A stretch of 64,000 nt of DNA from Dyella sp. GSA-30 (GCF_027924605.1 NZ_AP027042.1:2705524-2769523), one strand, 5' to 3'. Positions 27,786-38,896 are shown, counted from the stretch's first letter. The notes: a model not told the origin generated them from the letters alone. A program made the numbers and translations.

Positions 27786-29771
27786 TTGAACACGAAAGCT
27801 TTCAAATTGAATGCATTGGCGGCGGTTTTGGCACTGGCTTTGGGCAGCCAGGCGTCTTTCGCAGCTGATGTCACAGCGCCGTTGTCGGCGCGTATCAACG
27901 CCAGTGCGATGCAGGAGAACGGTTCATACGATCGTTTCATCATCACCTACCGCGACGGCTCGACCCAGCGCCGCGACCACGCCGCCGCCACGCAAGCGGT
28001 CAGCGCAGCCATCGGGCGTGCCGGTCTGGCGACGCGCGCGGCGGCTGGCAAGGCGTCCGTGCGCACAAGTACTGTCAATGCCGTCTACCAGCGAAAGCTG
28101 GCTATCGGTGCCGATCTGGTGAGCGTCTCGCGCAAGTTGAGCCGTGCGGAAGCGGTCTCGCTGATGCAGCAACTGGCAGCCGATCCGAACGTGGCCCACG
28201 TGGAGCCGGACGTGATGCTGCGCGCCATTCGCGATACGCGTGCGTCGGCGATGCTGGCACCGGCAGCGTTCACGCCGAATGACCAGTACTACGCGGCCTA
28301 TCAGTGGCATCTGCGCGCCGGTGACGGCACCAGCGAAAAGATCGGCGGCGACAGTTCCAGCTATGCCAACAAGGGCGGCGCGGATGTCGCCGCAGCCTGG
28401 GACCTCGCCGATGGCACCGGCGTGACCGTGGCGGTCCTCGATACCGGCCTGACCCATCATCCGGATATCGATACCTCGCTGGGCGATGCGGGCTACGACT
28501 TCATCAGCAGCGGTTTCGTTTCCGGTCGCTCCACCGACGATCGCGCGGCGGGCGGCTGGGACACCGGCGACTGGACCACCGGCGACGAATACCTGGCCAC
28601 CAACGGCGGTTGCGTGGATGCGACCCATCCGGCCGAGGACAGCTCCTGGCACGGCACGCATGTGTCAGGCACGGTGGCCGAGTTGACCAACAACGGTACC
28701 GGCATGGCCGGTTCCGCGTTCAACGCGAAGGTGTTGCCGGTGCGTGTGCTCGGCCATTGCGGCGGCTTCAACTCCGATATTGCCGATGCCATCGAATGGG
28801 CCTCGGGCGGCCATGTCGACGGTGTGCCGGACAACCAGAATCCCGCGCAGCTCATCAACATGAGCCTGGGTGGTGGCGGCAGCTGCTCGGCCACCGACGT
28901 GCTCGGCCAGGCGATTGCCGACGCCAACAGCCGCGGCACCGTGGTGGTCGTGGCTGCCGGTAACAACAATGCCGACGTGTCCGGTTTCTCGCCGGCCAGT
29001 TGCCCGGGCGCCATTGCCGTCGGTGCGATCGGTATCTCCGGCAAGCGTGCTTTCTACTCCAACTTCGGCTCGGGCATCGCGGTCGCCTCGCCAGGCGGTG
29101 GCATTTACGCCAACGACGCGTCCAGCGGCACACAGGTGCAGGCCGGCTTCGTATGGTCGGCGATCAACGATGGCACCACCGTGCCGGACGAGAGCGGCTA
29201 CACCTATGGCGGCTACGCGGGTACTTCGCAGGCCACGCCCCATGTCACCGGCACCATCGCGCTGGTGATAAGCGCCTTGAAGGCCGCCAGCCTGCCGGCA
29301 TTGAGCCCAGCCGATGTGCGCACGCTGATCACCTCCACTGCACGTAGTTTCCCCAGTACGCCGGACCAGACCCTCGGTGCGGGCATCATCGATGCGGCCG
29401 CCGCGGTCAACAAGGCATTGGGTAACGATGGCAATCCTGGCGGTCCCGGCGGCGATGCCACCGCGCTGACCAATGGTGCCGCGGTCGTAGTCAGTGGCAA
29501 CGCCGGCGATACGAAGCTGTACAAGATCGACGTGCCAGCCGGTGCACGCGCATTGGTACTGCGCACCTTCGGCGGCACTGGCGACGTATCGCTGTATGTG
29601 AAGAACGGCGATGTGCCGACCACCAGCAGCTTCGACAAGTCGTCGGTGCATGTCGGCAACAGCGAGTCGGCCGTGTATGCGGTGCCGGCCGCCGGGACCT
29701 ACTACCTGCTGGTCTCTGGTGTAGCCGACTTCAGCAACGTCTCGGTGCAGGCGACCTTCGTGTCTCCGTAA
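27786..29771 (+). CDS. secreted subtilisin-like serine protease (S8) with PPC domain
   Basis: A protein of 661 residues. A signal peptide (1-27) and an I9-like propeptide (about 45-145, ending near VAHVEPDVML) precede the catalytic domain with Asp219 (AVLDTGLTH), His289 (SWHGTHVSG) and Ser481 (GTSQATPHV). The last 110 residues form a bacterial pre-peptidase C-terminal (PPC) beta-sandwich, usually removed on maturation. It is exported by Sec and probably secreted by type II secretion. TTG start with AGAGG upstream. Strong hairpin terminator follows. Confidence 0.93.
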   Translation: MNTKAFKLNALAAVLALALGSQASFAADVTAPLSARINASAMQENGSYDRFIITYRDGSTQRRDHAAATQAVSAAIGRAGLATRAAAGKASVRTSTVNAVYQRKLAIGADLVSVSRKLSRAEAVSLMQQLAADPNVAHVEPDVMLRAIRDTRASAMLAPAAFTPNDQYYAAYQWHLRAGDGTSEKIGGDSSSYANKGGADVAAAWDLADGTGVTVAVLDTGLTHHPDIDTSLGDAGYDFISSGFVSGRSTDDRAAGGWDTGDWTTGDEYLATNGGCVDATHPAEDSSWHGTHVSGTVAELTNNGTGMAGSAFNAKVLPVRVLGHCGGFNSDIADAIEWASGGHVDGVPDNQNPAQLINMSLGGGGSCSATDVLGQAIADANSRGTVVVVAAGNNNADVSGFSPASCPGAIAVGAIGISGKRAFYSNFGSGIAVASPGGGIYANDASSGTQVQAGFVWSAINDGTTVPDESGYTYGGYAGTSQATPHVTGTIALVISALKAASLPALSPADVRTLITSTARSFPSTPDQTLGAGIIDAAAAVNKALGNDGNPGGPGGDATALTNGAAVVVSGNAGDTKLYKIDVPAGARALVLRTFGGTGDVSLYVKNGDVPTTSSFDKSSVHVGNSESAVYAVPAAGTYYLLVSGVADFSNVSVQATFVSP

Positions 29772-29789
29772 CAGCTCGTAAGCAACACC

Positions 29790-29822
29790 GGCCGCGCGAT
29801 CGACGGGAGCGATCGCGCGGCC
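29790..29822 (+). terminator. hairpin downstream of the subtilase gene
   Basis: A perfect 13-bp stem GGCCGCGCGATCG/CGATCGCGCGGCC with a 7-base loop, 19 bases after the stop. There is no T tract, so it may be a transcript-end stabiliser rather than a classic terminator. Confidence 0.5.
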
Positions 29823-29959
29823 ACCTGGCTTGACCGACACCAGTACGCAGCGATGACGCAGCGGGCCGCTTCGAAGTAGTGGCCCGAAGGCGAGTGTCGC
29901 GCGAGCGCTCAATTCAACGCATCACTGCTGCGGCGCGCGCAGTGAGCATGGGGAATGTC

Positions 29960-32900
29960 ATGAACAAGATTTACAGCAAGGTATGGAGCAAGTCGCTGGG
30001 CATGCTCGTTGTGGCATCCGAGATGGCCAGGGCGAACGGCAAGGGCGGTACGGCACGCCGCACGCGCGCCGGTGTCGTAGCACGAACGCTCATGGCCTCG
30101 ACACTGCTGGCCGCTACTGCCGTTCTGGCACAGCCGGCATTGGCTGCCGATGCAGCGCAACCCGCTAAAGCTGCGACGACTCAAGCCAAGACCACGCAAA
30201 AAGCCAAGCCGGACAAATCGGCGACCGCGCTGGGCGACAGCGCCAATGCGTCGGGACAATCGTCCACCGCTATCGGTTCGGATACGCAGGCCGCGGGTGA
30301 CTACAGTTTTGCCGGTGGCAACGCTTCCACCGCGTCGGGCACCGATTCGCTCGCCATCGGCGGCTACGGCGCCAATGCAAGCGGGCAGGGTGCGGTCGCG
30401 CTGGGCACGCAGAGCGCGGCGGCGGGCAAGGATGCGGTGGCACTCGGCAATAGCGCCGATGCGCGCGCAGCCAACAGCATGGCGCTGGGTGCCGACAGCC
30501 AGAGCACGGCCAAGAACAGCGTGGCGCTCGGCGCCGGTTCGGTAGCCAACCGCGCCAACACGGTGTCGGTCGGCAGTGCCGGCAATGAACGTCAGATCAC
30601 CAACGTCGCCGCCGGTACCAAGGGCACCGACGCGGTGAACGTCGATCAATTGAACACACTGGCCGACGCGACTTCCTCGGCTGCACATTACTTCTCCGCC
30701 AATGGTGCGGCCGATGGCAGCGATGATGCGTCGGCGACGGGCAAGAAATCCGTGGCCGCCGGTCCCGATGCCAAGGCATTCGGCAAGGATTCGGTGGCGA
30801 TCGGCAACAAGGCCGTGGCGCGCAAGCAGGGCGCGACCGCTGTCGGTAACCAGGCGACCGCCAAAGGCCAGGAAGCTACCGCGCTAGGCGACGGCGCGCA
30901 GGCGACCGACAACTTCGCCATGGCGTTGGGCGGTGGCGCGCTGGCTAACAATGTGGGTGCTACGGCCATCGGTACGTTCGCCTCCGCGGTGGGCGACCAG
31001 TCCACGGCGATCGGCAATTCGGCGCGCGCTTCTGGCGACAACACGCTGGCGATGGGCACCGGCGCCTATGCCGCAGGCGTCAACAGCATGGCCCTGGGTG
31101 CTGACAGTTGGTCCGATGGCGAGGAATCGATTGCCATGGGGCAGTTTGCCACCGCAACAGGCGCCAACTCGCTGGCCATCGGCGACAACAGTTCCAGCAC
31201 CGGGCAAGGCAGCGTGGCGCTCGGGTCCGGCGCATGGGCGTTGGCCGACGGCGCCACCTCGATCGGCATCAACAGCCAGGCTAGCGGCAATCTGAGCACG
31301 GCGCTGGGTCAGACCGCGTTCGCTAGCGGCCTGGGTGGCACCGCGCTCGGTGCGCAATCGCATGCCACTGGGACGCAGGCGACTGCAGTCGGTTCGGCAG
31401 CGGCGGCACAGGGCGATTTTTCTTCGGCGCTCGGAAGCGGAGCTACGGCAGTCAACCTCAACGACGGCAGCGACGCGACCAACGGCACCGCCGTTGGTGG
31501 CCAGGCGCTGGCCGGTAATCAGAACGCGACCGCCATCGGCGCCTTCAGTCAGGCCACCGGCAGCAACAGCACGGCAACGGGCGAAGGCTCTTCGGCATTC
31601 GGCAACGACAGCACAGCGACCGGCGCCAACGCCATCGCCAATGGCAACGAAAGCGCAGCCTATGGCGCCAACTCGGTAGCGTTCGACGACAACAGTACGG
31701 CGACCGGTGCGAATGCGATCGCGCAGGGCGTCGGTTCCACTGCGCTCGGTAGCGGCGCGGCCACCAACGGCAACTACGCTACGGCGACGGGCTATGGCGC
31801 GGCGGCAAGTTCGATCAATGCAGCGGCCTATGGCGCCGGTGCGCAAGCCAGCGGCAGCAGCGCGGTGGCGATCGGTGGCCAGGCGGTGGATGCCGATGGC
31901 AACCCGCTGATCGTCTATACCGCGACCGGTCAGGCGGTCGGCCCGGCATTGGCCAGCGGCATGGCAGCAACGGCAGTAGGTCCCAGTGCGCAAGCGACGG
32001 GAGATCTGAGTGCCGCACTGGGTACGGCGGCACTCGCTTCGGGTACGCGCTCGGTAGCCACCGGCTCCCTGGCCGATGCCTCGGGCAATTTCTCGGTGGC
32101 AAATGGCTACGGCGCACAGGCCACCGGCGAGGAGAGCGTCGCGGTCGGTGGTGCGGCGTTGGGCTTGGTCAGCGCGCAGGCCAGCGGTCTGGGTGCGGCA
32201 GCGTTCGGTGCGGGTGCCTTTGCCACCGGAGATCTCTCGACCGCCAGCGGCTGGATCAGCACGGCCTCCGGTTATCAGTCGTCCGCGTTTGGTTCGGCCT
32301 CGACGGCCTCCGGCGATAATGCCACCGCCATCGGTGGTGCTTCGCAGGCTACCGCCGTTTTCAGCTCTGCTATCGGTTCGGGCTCGGCCGCGGAGGGGCA
32401 GCTGTCGACCGCGGTTGGCGCCGGTGCCTTTGCGCAGGCCGACAGTTCCACCGCTATCGGCACCGCCAGTTACGGTGCCGGAGAACAATCGACCGCGGTC
32501 GGCCTGGCTGCCAGCAGCCTCGGCGACAACAGCACCACGGTCGGCGCGTACACCACCGCTTCGGCTGCCAACAGCACGGTTGTCGGCGGCAACTCGCAAG
32601 CGACTCAGGAAGGCGGCACCGTGACAGGTGCGAATGCCGCTGCATTTGGCAGCAGCGCCACCGCCAATGGTGTCAACGCTGTGGCCAACGGCAACGAAAG
32701 TACGGCTGTCGGCGCCAACACGGCAGCGTTCGCCGACAACAGTACGGCGGTGGGCGCGAATGCGACCGCGCAGGGCGAACGCGCGTCGGCGTTTGGTAGC
32801 GGCGCGGCCACCAATGGCGACGATACGACCGCAGGTGGTTATGGCAGCGTGGCTGCAGCGAACAATGCCACCGCCTATGGCAGCCAGGCGCAAGCAGGCA

Positions 32901-35900
32901 ATACCTTTGCCACAGCGGTTGGTGCGAATGCGCAAGCCCTGGGCAACCAGGCACTCGCTTTTGGTGCGTCCTCGCAGGCGTCGGCCGATTACTCCGGTGC
33001 GATCGGTTACAAGAGCGAGGCGACCGGCGAATCGAGCCTGGCGATCGGTGGTCAGGCCAACATCTTGCACGGCATCCCCGGCGGTGCCGCCTTCCTGCAC
33101 ACGCAGGCGCTTGGTTATGGCGCGACATCCATCGGTGCGGCAGCGTATGCGCGCGACTACGGCACGGCTGTCGGACTGCTGGCGGCGTCGGGCGGTACGC
33201 AGGGCACTGCGGTGGGTTGGAGCGCATCGGCGTATCAGGAAAATGCCACGGCGCTGGGCGAGTTCGCGATCGGCTACGGCGTCAACTCGACGGGCGTAGG
33301 CGGCGAAGCGACGGCGTACGGCAATAACTCCATCGCGCTGGGTTATCAGTCGGGCACGGATGAGGCCGACACCATTTCGATCGGTTCGCACAGCACCGCG
33401 GTGTTCGACGGCGCGGTCGCACTGGGTACCAATGCCTACGCGAACAACACCAACTCGGTAGCGTTGGGCACCAACTCCATGACCGTGCGCGACAACACGG
33501 TGTCGGTCGGTGCATCGCAGGAATGGGTGGATCGTAACGGCGTGGTGCACGAGCCCTTTACTCGGCAGATCACCAATGTCGGCGCGGGTACGGAAGCGAC
33601 CGACGCGGTGAACGTCAGCCAGCTCGATGCGCTCGCGCAGCAGACAGCTTCGGCATCGCATTACTTCAATGCCAATGGCGCGGCCGACGGTAGCGACGAT
33701 GCCTCGGCCACCGGCGAACACAGCGTGGCGGCCGGCTCCAACGCTATCGCCAATGGCACGGAAAGCAGTGCGTTCGGCGCGGGTGCGGTGGCGTTCGACG
33801 ACAACAGCACGGCGGTGGGCGCGGGCGCGATTGCGCAGGGTGTCGGTTCGTCCGCCATCGGTAGCGGCGCCAACACGGCAGCCGATTATGCGACGGCGGT
33901 CGGTTACGGCTCGGTGGCGTCAGGCGGCAGCAGTGCGGCATTCGGCGCGAATGCACAGGCGATCGGTAGCGGTGCTGTGGCGATCGGCTCGGCGACATCG
34001 GCCAACGGTGCGGCAAGTACGGCCATCGGTGCCAATTCGGTGGCCGGTTCCGATAACTCGATTGCTATCGGCGGCGCATCGGTGGTCGGCACCAATAACT
34101 ACAACAGCATTGCCGCGGGTTTCTTCACCAGCATCGGCGATGGTGCGGGTAGTTCGATCGCCATGGGTGTGGATGCTTCGGTGGCCGCGGGTGCGGCCAA
34201 TTCGGTGGTGTTCGGTTCGTTCGCGCATGCAGGCGATCAGAACGCGATCGCGATCGGTCCGTTTGCCTATGCAAATGGTTTCCACAGCATCGCCATCGGT
34301 GCGCTGTCGAGCGCGTTGACGCAATCGTCAGTGGCTGTTGGTGGCATCTACGATGGCCCGACGCTGATCCGCGGTACCAATGCCGGCGGTGCGCAGTCGG
34401 CGGCGTTTGGTGCGGGCGCCTGGGCGACCGGTGCCAATACCACGGCATTGGGCACGGCAAGCCAGGCCGACGGCGCCAATTCGGTGGCGCTCGGTGCGCT
34501 GTCGGTGGCCGATCGTGCGAACAGCGTGTCGGTGGGCAGCGTCGGCAACGAACGTCAGATCACCAATGTGGCGGCCGGCACGCAAGGTACCGATGCGGTC
34601 AACGTGAATCAGTTGAACGCCCTGGCGGCATCTACCGCATCGGCTTCGCACTATCTGCAAGCCACTGGCGCGGGCGATGGCAGCGACGATGCGGCGGCGA
34701 GCGGCGACAACAGCGTGGCAGCCGGTTCGAACGCGATAGCCAATGGCAAGGAAAGCTCGGCCTACGGTTCGGGTTCGGTCGCATTCGACGATAACAGCAC
34801 GGCCGTCGGTGCGGGTGCGATTGCGCAAGGTGTCGGTGCATCGGCCTTGGGTAGCGGTGCGAACACCAACGCCGACTACGCGACAGCCAGCGGTTACGGT
34901 GCGAGCGCATCGGGCGTGCATTCGGCGGCCTACGGTGCGGGTGCGCAAGCCAACGGCGAGTCGTCGACGGCGCTCGGTGGGCAGAGCGTGCAGATCGATC
35001 CGATGACTGGCAACCCGGTACTCGATCCGAACGGCAATCCGGTACTGCAATCGACGACCGCAGGCACGTATGCAACGGCGGTCGGCGGCGGTGCGCAGGC
35101 GAACGATGCATCCACGGCGGTGGGCAATCTTGCTCAGGCGTCCGGCGTGCAATCGACGTCGGTGGGCTTCCAGAGTGGGGCGTCCGGACAAGGTGCGTTG
35201 TCAGTCGGCGCGTATAGCCATGCGAGCGCCGACTATGCCGCCGCTGTCGGTTACCAGGCACAAGCCAGTGGCCAGTTCGGCATCGCGATGGGCACGGCGG
35301 CCAACGCCGCGGGCGTCGACAGTGTTGCCATCGGTGGCGTCGATACCTTGAGCGGCAGCAATGCGTTCGCCATGGGTACCGGCTCGACCGTAGTCGGCGC
35401 GGCGGCGTACGACTATCAGGACTACGGTACGGCGATCGGCTACTTCGCCGGTGCCGGTGCGCAAGGTGTGAGCGTGGGTGCGGCGGCGCGCACGTTCGGT
35501 ACGGGTGCCACGGCTGTCGGTGCGTTGGCTCGTTCGGAAAACGATGGCGACACGGCGCTGGGCTACCTCTCGCATGCCTATTGGACCAACAGCACGGCGG
35601 TAGGCTTCCAGGCCCAGTCGATCGGTGACAATGCTGTCGCTATCGGTGCCGGTTCTTATGCACAGGGCGAGAACAGCATCGCCATCGGCAACAAGTCGCA
35701 GACGGGCGACGGTGCTGGCGGCACCTATGGCCCCGAAGCGGTCGCATTGGGCGATTCGGCCTGGGCTTCGCAGCAGAACAGCATGGCTTTGGGCGCCAAC
35801 GCCAATGCATCGGCGGTCAACAGCGTTGCGCTCGGTGCCGGTTCGGTGGCCGATCGGGCCAATACAGTGTCGGTGGGCAGCGTCGGTAGCGAGCGCCAGA

Positions 35901-36928
35901 TCGCCAATGTGGCTGCGGGCACGCAGAACACCGATGCGGTCAATCTCAGCCAGTTGAATCATGCCGTCGCCAACGTCAACGGTGTGGTGGGTGCGGAGTA
36001 CTCCGCGCTGGGCGAAGACGTTGCCGCGGCGATGGGCGGCGGCGCGATGATGACGCCCGGCGGCTTTGTCGGTCCGTCGTACAGCATCCAGGGCTCGAGC
36101 TATAACAACGTTGGCGCTGCGTTCCATGCGGTCGATGGCGTGTTGACCGGCGCGCTGCAAAGCATCAACCAGTTGCAGAACGACGTCGCGCAGTTGCAGA
36201 ACGGTGGTGGTACCAGCGGCTCGGGCGGGACCGGCGGCGGCAAGGTCGGCACGGGCGATCCGCAGAACGGCGGCCACGTACTGGCGACTACCGCCAAGGT
36301 TGCGATGGCACCACAGGCGCCAGCCAATGCGCCGGCTTCTGGCGGTGTGGTCACGGCGGCGGCTGCCGCTGCACCGGTAACCGCGGCCAGTCCGGCGCAG
36401 GCGGCCGCACCGCTGGCCAGTGGCGATGCAACCACTGTGTCGGCAGCCAGCACGACCGGGGGCACTCGCCGCGTCACCAACGTCGCGGCGGGTACGGCGG
36501 CGACCGATGCCAGCACGGTCGGTCAGGTCAACGACGCTCTGCAAACCGCCAAGACTTATTCCGATGCGGGTGATCGCACCACTTTGAGCTCGGCGCAGGC
36601 ATACACCGACGCCAAGGTGGCCGGCATGGTCAGCAGCAGCGATTTCGACAACTTCCGCAACCAGGTTTCCGATCAGTTCCATAGCGTCAACCAGCGCCTG
36701 GATCGCGTCGGTGCCATGGGTACGGCGATGGCACAGATGGCTGCCAACACCTCGGGCCTGGCTGGCAACAACCGCGTTGGGGTGGGCGTGGGCAACTACG
36801 GTGGTCAGTCCGCCTTGTCGGTGGGCTACCAGCGGGCCTTTGCCAATAACCACGCCAGCATTTCGATCGGCGCTTCGGCATCGGGGTCGGAAAGCAGCGT
36901 GGGCCTGGGCGGTGGTTTCAGCTGGTAA
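29960..36928 (+). CDS. giant trimeric autotransporter adhesin (YadA/Hep_Hag family)
   Basis: A protein of 2322 residues. MNKIYSKVWSKSLGMLVVAS is the extended signal peptide region (ESPR) of large autotransporters, followed by a hydrophobic core and an ALA cleavage site near residue 65. The passenger is built of YadA head repeats (AxAxGxxSxA, roughly 14 residues) interrupted by five neck motifs (RQITNVxAGTxxTDAVNV), near residues 212, 1202, 1532, 1977 and 2171. The last 70 residues are the four-strand YadA anchor ending GGGFSW. Three chains form one outer-membrane barrel and a surface fibre for adhesion. The frame opens at 29879, but ATG 29960 is the ESPR start. Confidence 0.95.
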   Translation: MNKIYSKVWSKSLGMLVVASEMARANGKGGTARRTRAGVVARTLMASTLLAATAVLAQPALAADAAQPAKAATTQAKTTQKAKPDKSATALGDSANASGQSSTAIGSDTQAAGDYSFAGGNASTASGTDSLAIGGYGANASGQGAVALGTQSAAAGKDAVALGNSADARAANSMALGADSQSTAKNSVALGAGSVANRANTVSVGSAGNERQITNVAAGTKGTDAVNVDQLNTLADATSSAAHYFSANGAADGSDDASATGKKSVAAGPDAKAFGKDSVAIGNKAVARKQGATAVGNQATAKGQEATALGDGAQATDNFAMALGGGALANNVGATAIGTFASAVGDQSTAIGNSARASGDNTLAMGTGAYAAGVNSMALGADSWSDGEESIAMGQFATATGANSLAIGDNSSSTGQGSVALGSGAWALADGATSIGINSQASGNLSTALGQTAFASGLGGTALGAQSHATGTQATAVGSAAAAQGDFSSALGSGATAVNLNDGSDATNGTAVGGQALAGNQNATAIGAFSQATGSNSTATGEGSSAFGNDSTATGANAIANGNESAAYGANSVAFDDNSTATGANAIAQGVGSTALGSGAATNGNYATATGYGAAASSINAAAYGAGAQASGSSAVAIGGQAVDADGNPLIVYTATGQAVGPALASGMAATAVGPSAQATGDLSAALGTAALASGTRSVATGSLADASGNFSVANGYGAQATGEESVAVGGAALGLVSAQASGLGAAAFGAGAFATGDLSTASGWISTASGYQSSAFGSASTASGDNATAIGGASQATAVFSSAIGSGSAAEGQLSTAVGAGAFAQADSSTAIGTASYGAGEQSTAVGLAASSLGDNSTTVGAYTTASAANSTVVGGNSQATQEGGTVTGANAAAFGSSATANGVNAVANGNESTAVGANTAAFADNSTAVGANATAQGERASAFGSGAATNGDDTTAGGYGSVAAANNATAYGSQAQAGNTFATAVGANAQALGNQALAFGASSQASADYSGAIGYKSEATGESSLAIGGQANILHGIPGGAAFLHTQALGYGATSIGAAAYARDYGTAVGLLAASGGTQGTAVGWSASAYQENATALGEFAIGYGVNSTGVGGEATAYGNNSIALGYQSGTDEADTISIGSHSTAVFDGAVALGTNAYANNTNSVALGTNSMTVRDNTVSVGASQEWVDRNGVVHEPFTRQITNVGAGTEATDAVNVSQLDALAQQTASASHYFNANGAADGSDDASATGEHSVAAGSNAIANGTESSAFGAGAVAFDDNSTAVGAGAIAQGVGSSAIGSGANTAADYATAVGYGSVASGGSSAAFGANAQAIGSGAVAIGSATSANGAASTAIGANSVAGSDNSIAIGGASVVGTNNYNSIAAGFFTSIGDGAGSSIAMGVDASVAAGAANSVVFGSFAHAGDQNAIAIGPFAYANGFHSIAIGALSSALTQSSVAVGGIYDGPTLIRGTNAGGAQSAAFGAGAWATGANTTALGTASQADGANSVALGALSVADRANSVSVGSVGNERQITNVAAGTQGTDAVNVNQLNALAASTASASHYLQATGAGDGSDDAAASGDNSVAAGSNAIANGKESSAYGSGSVAFDDNSTAVGAGAIAQGVGASALGSGANTNADYATASGYGASASGVHSAAYGAGAQANGESSTALGGQSVQIDPMTGNPVLDPNGNPVLQSTTAGTYATAVGGGAQANDASTAVGNLAQASGVQSTSVGFQSGASGQGALSVGAYSHASADYAAAVGYQAQASGQFGIAMGTAANAAGVDSVAIGGVDTLSGSNAFAMGTGSTVVGAAAYDYQDYGTAIGYFAGAGAQGVSVGAAARTFGTGATAVGALARSENDGDTALGYLSHAYWTNSTAVGFQAQSIGDNAVAIGAGSYAQGENSIAIGNKSQTGDGAGGTYGPEAVALGDSAWASQQNSMALGANANASAVNSVALGAGSVADRANTVSVGSVGSERQIANVAAGTQNTDAVNLSQLNHAVANVNGVVGAEYSALGEDVAAAMGGGAMMTPGGFVGPSYSIQGSSYNNVGAAFHAVDGVLTGALQSINQLQNDVAQLQNGGGTSGSGGTGGGKVGTGDPQNGGHVLATTAKVAMAPQAPANAPASGGVVTAAAAAAPVTAASPAQAAAPLASGDATTVSAASTTGGTRRVTNVAAGTAATDASTVGQVNDALQTAKTYSDAGDRTTLSSAQAYTDAKVAGMVSSSDFDNFRNQVSDQFHSVNQRLDRVGAMGTAMAQMAANTSGLAGNNRVGVGVGNYGGQSALSVGYQRAFANNHASISIGASASGSESSVGLGGGFSW

Positions 36929-36949
36929 GCATTAGATGAGGTAAACGGG

Positions 36950-36969
36950 CCGGCGGCGCGCGCCGCCGG
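36950..36969 (+). terminator. GC palindrome after the adhesin gene
   Basis: A perfect 20-base palindrome (CCGGCGGCGC and its complement) 21 bases after the adhesin stop. It could fold as a terminator stem or transcript-end hairpin, though no T tract follows. Confidence 0.4.
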
Positions 36970-37041
36970 TCCGTGCAGGTGGGCGCAAGCTCTTGCCGTC
37001 AAGTCTTGGCGGCGCGCGGGCGAAAGAGTAGAAAGCCCTCG

Positions 37042-37584
37042 ATGGACGCCTCTACTACGACCCAAGATATCCATGGCCCGAACGATGCCGAGCTCAATCG
37101 CCTGGCCCGCGAGGTTGCGGCCGCCGTCCAGTTGCGGCGCATGATGGCGGTGACCGCCGAGTCATGCACCGGCGGCTGGATCGCCAAGGTGTTGACCGAC
37201 CTGGCGGGCAGCTCGGCCTGGTTCGACGCCGGCGTGGTCACCTATAGCTACGAAGCCAAGCAGGCACTGCTGGGCGTCAACCCGCGCACGCTCGAGCGTA
37301 CCGGGGCGGTCAGCGAAGAAACCGCGCTGGAAATGGTCTCGGGAGCCCTGTCGCGCTTTGGCGCCGGCATCGCCGTGGCGGTTACCGGCATCGCCGGCCC
37401 CAGCGGGGGCACGGTCGACAAGCCGGTCGGCACCGTCTGGATCAGCTGGAAGTGTCGCGGCGGCTATCCGCGTGCGCAGCTTTTTCATTTCCCCGGCGAC
37501 CGGGAAGCGGTGCGGCGTCAGACAGTTGCGGCCGCTTTGAGCGGCATGCTCGAGATGCTGACGCATGGACCGGGAAAGTCCTGA
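37042..37584 (+). CDS. pncC: nicotinamide-nucleotide amidase (CinA C-terminal type)
   Basis: A protein of 180 residues made of the CinA C-terminal domain only. The nucleophile Ser41 lies in TAESCTGGW, with the conserved Lys in SYEAKQALLG and the loop VTGIAGPSGGT. PncC converts nicotinamide mononucleotide to nicotinic acid mononucleotide in pyridine-nucleotide salvage. Its place just upstream of recA is standard in gammaproteobacteria. ATG 37042 gives the family length; the frame is open from 36973. Confidence 0.92.
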   Translation: MDASTTTQDIHGPNDAELNRLAREVAAAVQLRRMMAVTAESCTGGWIAKVLTDLAGSSAWFDAGVVTYSYEAKQALLGVNPRTLERTGAVSEETALEMVSGALSRFGAGIAVAVTGIAGPSGGTVDKPVGTVWISWKCRGGYPRAQLFHFPGDREAVRRQTVAAALSGMLEMLTHGPGKS

Positions 37585-37694
37585 CCGACTTGACCGGTGT
37601 GGGATACTCGAACTTCACCTGATCAGATCGCAGCCCGTGAGACATGACACGGGCATCATGCATTTCATTCACAGCCAAACCGGGATTCAAGACG

Positions 37695-38741
<1,047 letters not shown>

Positions 38742-38764
38742 TGGGGAAGCGGCCTGACGACCGC

Positions 38765-38869
38765 TGGAGATGGGAGACGGGTAGCGGGGGCGCGATAACC
38801 GCATCTTGAGGCATTCAACATGCCTCTATGATTCGGGCTTGCGCCCCCACCACCCATCTCCCATCTCCA
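38765..38869. repeat. nested inverted repeat between recA and recX
   Basis: Outer arms TGGAGATGGGAGA/TCTCCCATCTCCA are a perfect 13-bp inverted repeat (38765-38777 and 38857-38869). Inside are GCGGGGGCGC/GCGCCCCCAC (9 of 10) and a hairpin GAGGCAT/ATGCCTC (38808-38826). The whole 105-base intergenic region can fold as one cruciform, which could attenuate transcription into recX. Confidence 0.6.
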
Positions 38870-38896
38870 AGCAATCCCTTTGCAATCCCTTTCGTC

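Noticed and set aside
30884..33721. 945-codon open frame on the minus strand inside the adhesin gene
   Set aside because: It is a by-product of the adhesin's repetitive GC-rich codon pattern. The product is a meaningless Arg/Gly/Ala-rich string with no domain, and the plus-strand gene has full YadA architecture.
31000..35900. Short periodic repeats that might suggest a CRISPR-like array
   Set aside because: The periodicity is the 42-base codon repeat of YadA head motifs inside one open frame, not repeats with unrelated spacers.
35201..36853. 550-codon minus-strand open frame at the adhesin 3' end
   Set aside because: Same cause; antisense to neck and anchor regions, with no start signals.
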